Source: Saprospiraceae bacterium
GTDB taxonomy: Bacteria > Bacteroidota > Bacteroidia > Chitinophagales > Saprospiraceae
DNA: 42,444 nucleotides
NCBI GenBank assembly: GCA_019634275.1
Contig: JAHQVP010000354.1
Span: 1-42,444 of the forward strand
Direction: 5' to 3'
Of the stretch, positions 38,038 through 42,444 are shown piece by piece. The notes beneath the pieces are model-generated. The model saw only the letters and a list, made by a program, of their open reading frames with translations. It did no database searches and was not told the DNA's origin. The position numbers and the translations under genes are program-made. How positions within the stretch are numbered: the stretch's first letter is position 1; every line of letters starts with the position of its first letter.

Positions 38038-38912
38038 TGGTTTACTTTTTCCAGTTCGACGTAAAAATACAAATTGGCGCCTCCTGGAATGGTTTGGTAA
38101 CCACTTGCACCATATCCCAGTTCGGACGGGATAAACAAAGAAGCACGAGCGCCTTCTGAAAGGTTCATAAGTCCTTCATCCCAGCCGGCAATGACCTGGC
38201 GTCTCCCGATTGGGAAAGTGTACGGCTCACCGTCTTGAAAGGAATTGTCAAACATGAGGCCGTTGTCTAAAAGACCGTAGTACTGCACGCTGATCATCTT
38301 CCCTGTGACCGGTTTTTTGCCATTTCCCGGCTCATGGATGACGTACTGCAGGCCGTTATCACCGTCTTTAATGTCGTCAAGGTCTTTACTCAGGTATTTC
38401 GCAAGGGTTTCTTGCGCGAGGTCACTCACCTCCGCCTGTCGAGCACGAACAGCCGCGGTACGTGCTTCTCTTGCCTGGGCGGCGGCTTGCATTTCTTCCT
38501 GAAAGGCCTCCTCGCTCTTAATCTCTACCAGCTTGAGGTCGTAGGCGATTTCATCAAGGTGCGCAAACGCAGGTGGGACAGAGGGCATGGAATCCAATGG
38601 GAATATAAGAGTCATGCTGTCACCGACACTCATGAGACGCAGGCCTTCAATGATGGGTGCAGCAGCGTCTTGACTTGGATCCTCCGGTATACGTAAACGT
38701 GGTAGCTCTGACATCCCGGCGCTGGAATTGATCAGTGAATCCCCTGCGCGCATGGTCACATGAAAGTAAGTGTATTCACCCGGCTTCGGGAGGTCGCCGG
38801 GGACGTCCATATGCATGGTGTATTCATATCCAGAAGCAGTGGTTTTAGGTCCCTCTTTGCAAGAAAAGAGGAGGACGGCGGCAAGCAGCAATAAGGCATG
38901 GTTTCTTTTCAT
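38034..38912 (-). CDS. FKBP-type peptidyl-prolyl isomerase lipoprotein
   Basis: Lipobox LLFSC; C-terminal FKBP core VQYYGLLDNGLMFDNSFQDGEPYTFPIGRRQVIAGWDEGLMNLSEGARASLFIPSELGYGASG. Stop overlaps the prfB start (ATGA). Confidence 0.92.
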   Translation of the reverse strand: MKRNHALLLLAAVLLFSCKEGPKTTASGYEYTMHMDVPGDLPKPGEYTYFHVTMRAGDSLINSSAGMSELPRLRIPEDPSQDAAAPIIEGLRLMSVGDSMTLIFPLDSMPSVPPAFAHLDEIAYDLKLVEIKSEEAFQEEMQAAAQAREARTAAVRARQAEVSDLAQETLAKYLSKDLDDIKDGDNGLQYVIHEPGNGKKPVTGKMISVQYYGLLDNGLMFDNSFQDGEPYTFPIGRRQVIAGWDEGLMNLSEGARASLFIPSELGYGASGYQTIPGGANLYFYVELEKVNQ

Positions 38913-39928
38913 CAGGTGTATATTGATTTCTCTAATTCTGTTTTGTATTCTGGTAGGACTTCTTTGAATTTATCAATGGCGGAAGCTAGACTTTTTTTCC
39001 AATAGCCACCCGCAGCATTTTTGTGACCACCTCCATTAAAGTAGGTTTTTGCAATTTCTTCTACGGAGAAATCACCCTTTGACCGGAATGAAATCTTGAC
39101 GATGGTCTGCTGCTGCCTGAAAAATACAGCACACTTTACATTCTTTAGTTTAAGAAGGTAATTAACAATGCCTTCCGTATCTCCACGCTGAATGTCAAAG
39201 ACTTGAAAATCATGTTTATTAAGGAAGAAGATACCCGTTTGGTATTCTTCCAAGATCTCCATTCGATTGTAGATGCAGTGCCCTAGCAGTCGAAGGTTCT
39301 TTTCCTCTAAGGTTTGAAATATGAGCTGATGGAGATAATGGTTGTCAACGCCAATATCCTTTAAGTCAGCGACCGTACGAAACAAGGCCGCAGAGGTAGC
39401 ATATTGAAACGAACCCGTGTCGGTAATAATGCCGGTGTACAGGCACTCAGCAATGGTCAGATCGACGGGCGGCCCATCGGCATACTCCTTTATAAATCGA
39501 TACACCAATTCGCAAGTAGAACTGGCGGTGGTGTCGGACAAAATATAGTCACCCAGAGGATCTGGATACAAATGGTGATCAATCAGCATATTGAAGTAAC
39601 TGCCTTGCTGCAGCTTCTCACCGAGTTTGTCAATGCGCTGTAAGGAGTTGTAATCGAGCATGATAGACACCTCTGCAGCCTCGAGTATGCCGTCGATTTC
39701 TTCAGGTTCTAAATCGTAGATCCTGATCTGATCAGCCCCTTTCATCCAGAAGAAGGATGCGGGATACTCGGAGGGAAAGATGACCGTGACCTTGTGCCCC
39801 ATCTGGTTGAGCCAGTGCCACATGGCCAACGAAGAACCAAGCGCATCGCCATCGGGATTGCGATGACTGGTGATGACCACGTTACGCGGTCTGCTCAGTT
39901 CTTTTTTTACCTGTTCGATCTCAACCAT
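38912..39928 (-). CDS. nrnA: DHH-family phosphoesterase (NrnA-like oligoribonuclease / pAp phosphatase)
   Basis: SHRNPDGDALGSSLA, LDYNSLQR, IDHHLYPD, YTGIITDTGSF, GGGHKNAAGG. Confidence 0.92.
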   Translation of the reverse strand: MVEIEQVKKELSRPRNVVITSHRNPDGDALGSSLAMWHWLNQMGHKVTVIFPSEYPASFFWMKGADQIRIYDLEPEEIDGILEAAEVSIMLDYNSLQRIDKLGEKLQQGSYFNMLIDHHLYPDPLGDYILSDTTASSTCELVYRFIKEYADGPPVDLTIAECLYTGIITDTGSFQYATSAALFRTVADLKDIGVDNHYLHQLIFQTLEEKNLRLLGHCIYNRMEILEEYQTGIFFLNKHDFQVFDIQRGDTEGIVNYLLKLKNVKCAVFFRQQQTIVKISFRSKGDFSVEEIAKTYFNGGGHKNAAGGYWKKSLASAIDKFKEVLPEYKTELEKSIYT

Positions 39929-39969
39929 GGGGTCTCGTATTGCTGGAAATCTATCTTGACAATCCTTCT

Positions 39970-40389
39970 CTAGAAGAACATTTCGGTCCCGGCAAAATGA
40001 AAGTTGGCTTCCCGGAGTGCGTTTTCATCAGAATCAGCGCCGTGTACCGCATTCTCCCCCACATTGGTGGCATACAGCGCACGGATCGTGCCGGGAGCTG
40101 CTTCTGCTGGATTGGTGGCTCCAATCAATGTGCGAAAGTCAGCGACCGCATTTTCTTTTTGCAAGACCGCAGCTACGATGGGTCCGGAAGACATAAACTC
40201 CACTAGTTCGCCATAAAAGGGTCTTTCCTTATGTACCTCATAGAATTCTCCCGCTTTGGCGGGTGACAAGTGGGTGTACTTCATGGCGACAATCTTAAAG
40301 CCTGCTTCATTCATTTTGGCGAGAATCGCTCCAATGTGACCATTTCGAACAGCGTCCGGTTTGATCATCGTAAAAGTGAGGTTGCTCAT
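39970..40389 (-). CDS. ndk: Nucleoside-diphosphate kinase
   Basis: [56 protein letters not shown] containing the active-site His. Confidence 0.97.
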   Translation of the reverse strand: MSNLTFTMIKPDAVRNGHIGAILAKMNEAGFKIVAMKYTHLSPAKAGEFYEVHKERPFYGELVEFMSSGPIVAAVLQKENAVADFRTLIGATNPAEAAPGTIRALYATNVGENAVHGADSDENALREANFHFAGTEMFF

Positions 40390-40420
40390 ATGTCAGTCTA
40401 TTGTTATTTGATAAGGGCGC

Positions 40421-40428
40421 CAAAGGTA
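40421..40428 (-). promoter_or_regulatory. Candidate Bacteroidota -7 promoter element TACCTTTG for ndk
   Basis: Reverse strand reads TACCTTTG, a perfect TAnnTTTG match, about 31 nt upstream of the ndk ATG. Confidence 0.45.
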
Positions 40429-40489
40429 CAATTCGAAACCTTCAATTGTCGAAAATCTCCAAAATACATGGGAATACCGTCAACCTCCC

Positions 40490-42444
40490 TTAGAGCTTAG
40501 CCAGGGTCACGCCGTCACCTCCCTGGTTGGCTTCGGGGTGCCAGATTTCAATTTCTTGCGGATAGGCCTCTAGAATCTCTCTGACGATGCGACGAAGTAC
40601 TCCGCTTCCTTTTCCATGGATGATCTCGACAGATGGAAGATTTGAGATCACCGCCTGGTCGATAAAGCGCTCTAATCTAGGGGAGGCTTCTTCCTTGCTA
40701 AGTCCACGAAGATCCAGCTTACGATAGGTCTCCTTGTTGGGGTCTATCGAGGTCCTTACACTCCGTGTAGGATTAAGATCGATGGCTTCCTGGCCATGGA
40801 CCAAGTCGGATAACTTTGCATCTACCGTTAGATTGCCTGATTGAATGGTGGCTTTGGCTTTCTTTATTTTGATGATCGTACCTGCAATGCCTCCCATCTT
40901 AAACCGCACATGATCCCCCTCTTCAAACGGCTTAGCGGTCTTGTTTTCAGACTGCTCCGCAAATATGCCTTCTTGGATTTCTTCAATGTCAGAAGAAAGT
41001 GCTTTTTGCTCGGCTTTGATCTTCTTTGAAAGTGCTTTGGCAGCATCGATTTTCTCTTTTTCGCGGATGTCCTGAATCAGCCTTTGCAGTTCCTTGTTGG
41101 CTTCGTTCTTAGTCGCGATGATCTCGGTCTTTTCACGCACCTTGAGCTTCTTCCTCCGGACGTCCAGTTCCGCCCGCAGTTGTTCGTAAGTGCCAATGAG
41201 TTTGTCCAATTGCTTCTCTTTGGCAAGCAACGCCTGCTTTTGTTTATCAACGGTCTTTTTTTCCTTTCGCAGGCTCGTGATGAGATCTTCCATGCTCCCG
41301 CGCTTGCCCAACAGGGCCTTTGCCTTGGCAATGATTTTCCGGGACAGACCACTCCTCCGTGCCATCTCAAAAGCATAGGAAGATCCCGGTGTATCTGCTA
41401 TGAGGGAAAAAGTAGGTCGCAAATGTTGGGCATCGAATTCCATACCGGCGTTCTTGATGCCTTTGATATGGGAGGCCAACAACTTGAGGTTACCGTAGTG
41501 CGTGGTGACCAAGCCCCGGACCTGTTTCTTGTGCAGAGAAAGCAGAATGGCTTCCGACAATGCACCGCCAATGCTGGGATCTGTTCCGGATCCAAATTCA
41601 TCCAGCAGGACTAAGGTGTTTTCGTCTGCAACGGACAAAAACTGTCTGAGGTTTTTGAGATGAGAGGAATACGTACTGAGGTCTTCCTCAATGGATTGTT
41701 GATCTCCAATATCCCCGCAGATTTTTGAAAAGATCCCAACTCTACTCTCCTTGGATGCCGGTATCAGTAGACTGCTTTGTACCATCATCTGGAGTAGACC
41801 AAAGGCTTTGAGCGTTACGGTCTTCCCCCCCGCATTCGGTCCTGAGATAATCACTATGGTGGATTCCTTATCTATGGCCAGATCAAAGGGGATGACCGCA
41901 CTCCGATCACTTTGGTTCTTGAGTACCAAAAGCGGGTGCTGACCTTGGACCAGGTGACTGGATCTCTCCTCGACCACCTGCGGCATGGAAGCATCTAAAG
42001 CCTTGGCTTGCAACGCTTTGGCCTGTACGACGTCAAGGTTGATGATGACGTGTTCATTGGTTTCAAGCTGTTCGAGATGTAATCGCAGTTGCGCAGCCAG
42101 TGCTTTGAGGATTCGATTTATTTCCGCTTTCTCGTCGTTGCGCAGGTCGAAAAGGTCATTGTTGAGCAACATGACTTGTTCGGGCTCGATAAAAAAAGTA
42201 CGGCCGGTGGCAGAGGTATCATGGATGATGCCCCTCACTTTACGTTTGTTTTCCGGTAGTACGGCCAATACCCTTCTCCCATTTCGAATGGTCTCCCCAC
42301 TTTCTGCTAGGTATCCCAATTGCTTGAATCGACCCATCTCCTGATTAAAGGCGCGATCGATGCTCTGAAACTTATAGCGTATCTCCCGACGGATCCGCAG
42401 CAATTCTTCGGAAGCACTGTCCAGCACTTCGCCTTCGTCATCAA
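40490..42444 (-). CDS. mutS2: MutS2 / Smr-domain endonuclease, N-terminus truncated by the window
   Basis: Walker A SGPNAGGKTVTLKAFG; Walker B TLVLLDEFGSGTDP; C-terminal Smr (KLDLRGLSKEEA, VEIIHGKGSGVLRRIV). The frame stays open to the window edge. Confidence 0.96.
   Translation of the reverse strand, partial: DDEGEVLDSASEELLRIRREIRYKFQSIDRAFNQEMGRFKQLGYLAESGETIRNGRRVLAVLPENKRKVRGIIHDTSATGRTFFIEPEQVMLLNNDLFDLRNDEKAEINRILKALAAQLRLHLEQLETNEHVIINLDVVQAKALQAKALDASMPQVVEERSSHLVQGQHPLLVLKNQSDRSAVIPFDLAIDKESTIVIISGPNAGGKTVTLKAFGLLQMMVQSSLLIPASKESRVGIFSKICGDIGDQQSIEEDLSTYSSHLKNLRQFLSVADENTLVLLDEFGSGTDPSIGGALSEAILLSLHKKQVRGLVTTHYGNLKLLASHIKGIKNAGMEFDAQHLRPTFSLIADTPGSSYAFEMARRSGLSRKIIAKAKALLGKRGSMEDLITSLRKEKKTVDKQKQALLAKEKQLDKLIGTYEQLRAELDVRRKKLKVREKTEIIATKNEANKELQRLIQDIREKEKIDAAKALSKKIKAEQKALSSDIEEIQEGIFAEQSENKTAKPFEEGDHVRFKMGGIAGTIIKIKKAKATIQSGNLTVDAKLSDLVHGQEAIDLNPTRSVRTSIDPNKETYRKLDLRGLSKEEASPRLERFIDQAVISNLPSVEIIHGKGSGVLRRIVREILEAYPQEIEIWHPEANQGGDGVTLAKL

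Noticed and set aside
41084-41614. 176-aa ORF antisense to mutS2
   Set aside because: Embedded in the conserved MutS2 coding region; no motif support.
1-42444. CRISPR arrays, transposons, prophage, tRNA/rRNA genes, long direct repeats
   Set aside because: None recognised. Intergenic gaps are short (mostly under 180 bp) and the gene content is conserved chromosomal functions. A tRNAscan/Infernal run would be needed to exclude small RNAs formally.

Overview
This 42.4 kb window looks like a chromosomal segment from a Bacteroidota bacterium. The evidence is a T9SS-type C-terminal sorting domain, many lipoproteins, DUF4296, and TAnnTTTG-like promoter elements. It is densely coding, with about 30 genes. 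I saw no rRNA, tRNA, CRISPR array, transposase or prophage. From left to right: the start of a Tat-exported Gfo/Idh/MocA oxidoreductase; a TolB-propeller/amidohydrolase and a TPR lipoprotein; an S9 peptidase; a cluster of two MauG/MbnH-like di-heme lipoproteins, two MbnP-like lipoproteins and a secreted double-cupin protein; a flavodoxin-like reductase; two phosphofructokinases with different phosphoryl-donor signatures, plus cutA and a GlcNAc-kinase-like gene; 3-hydroxyacyl-CoA dehydrogenase; a SixA-DUF4296-response regulator-histidine kinase operon; a SWIM protein-rlmH-rhomboid operon; a 984-aa APH/M23/class-III aminotransferase fusion; patatin; pirin; an RND efflux operon; a MATE transporter; a GH10 xylanase with a T9SS tail; cvfB-ywbE; nrnA-FKBP-prfB, with prfB carrying a programmed +1 frameshift missed by the ORF track; ndk; and a truncated mutS2. 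The strongest leads are the paired di-heme/MbnP locus (possible copper binding and Trp oxidation), the tri-domain kinase/peptidase/phospho-lyase-like fusion, the two contrasting PFKs, and the prfB frameshift with a weak internal Shine-Dalgarno. All family calls come from reading motifs; no database search was run.
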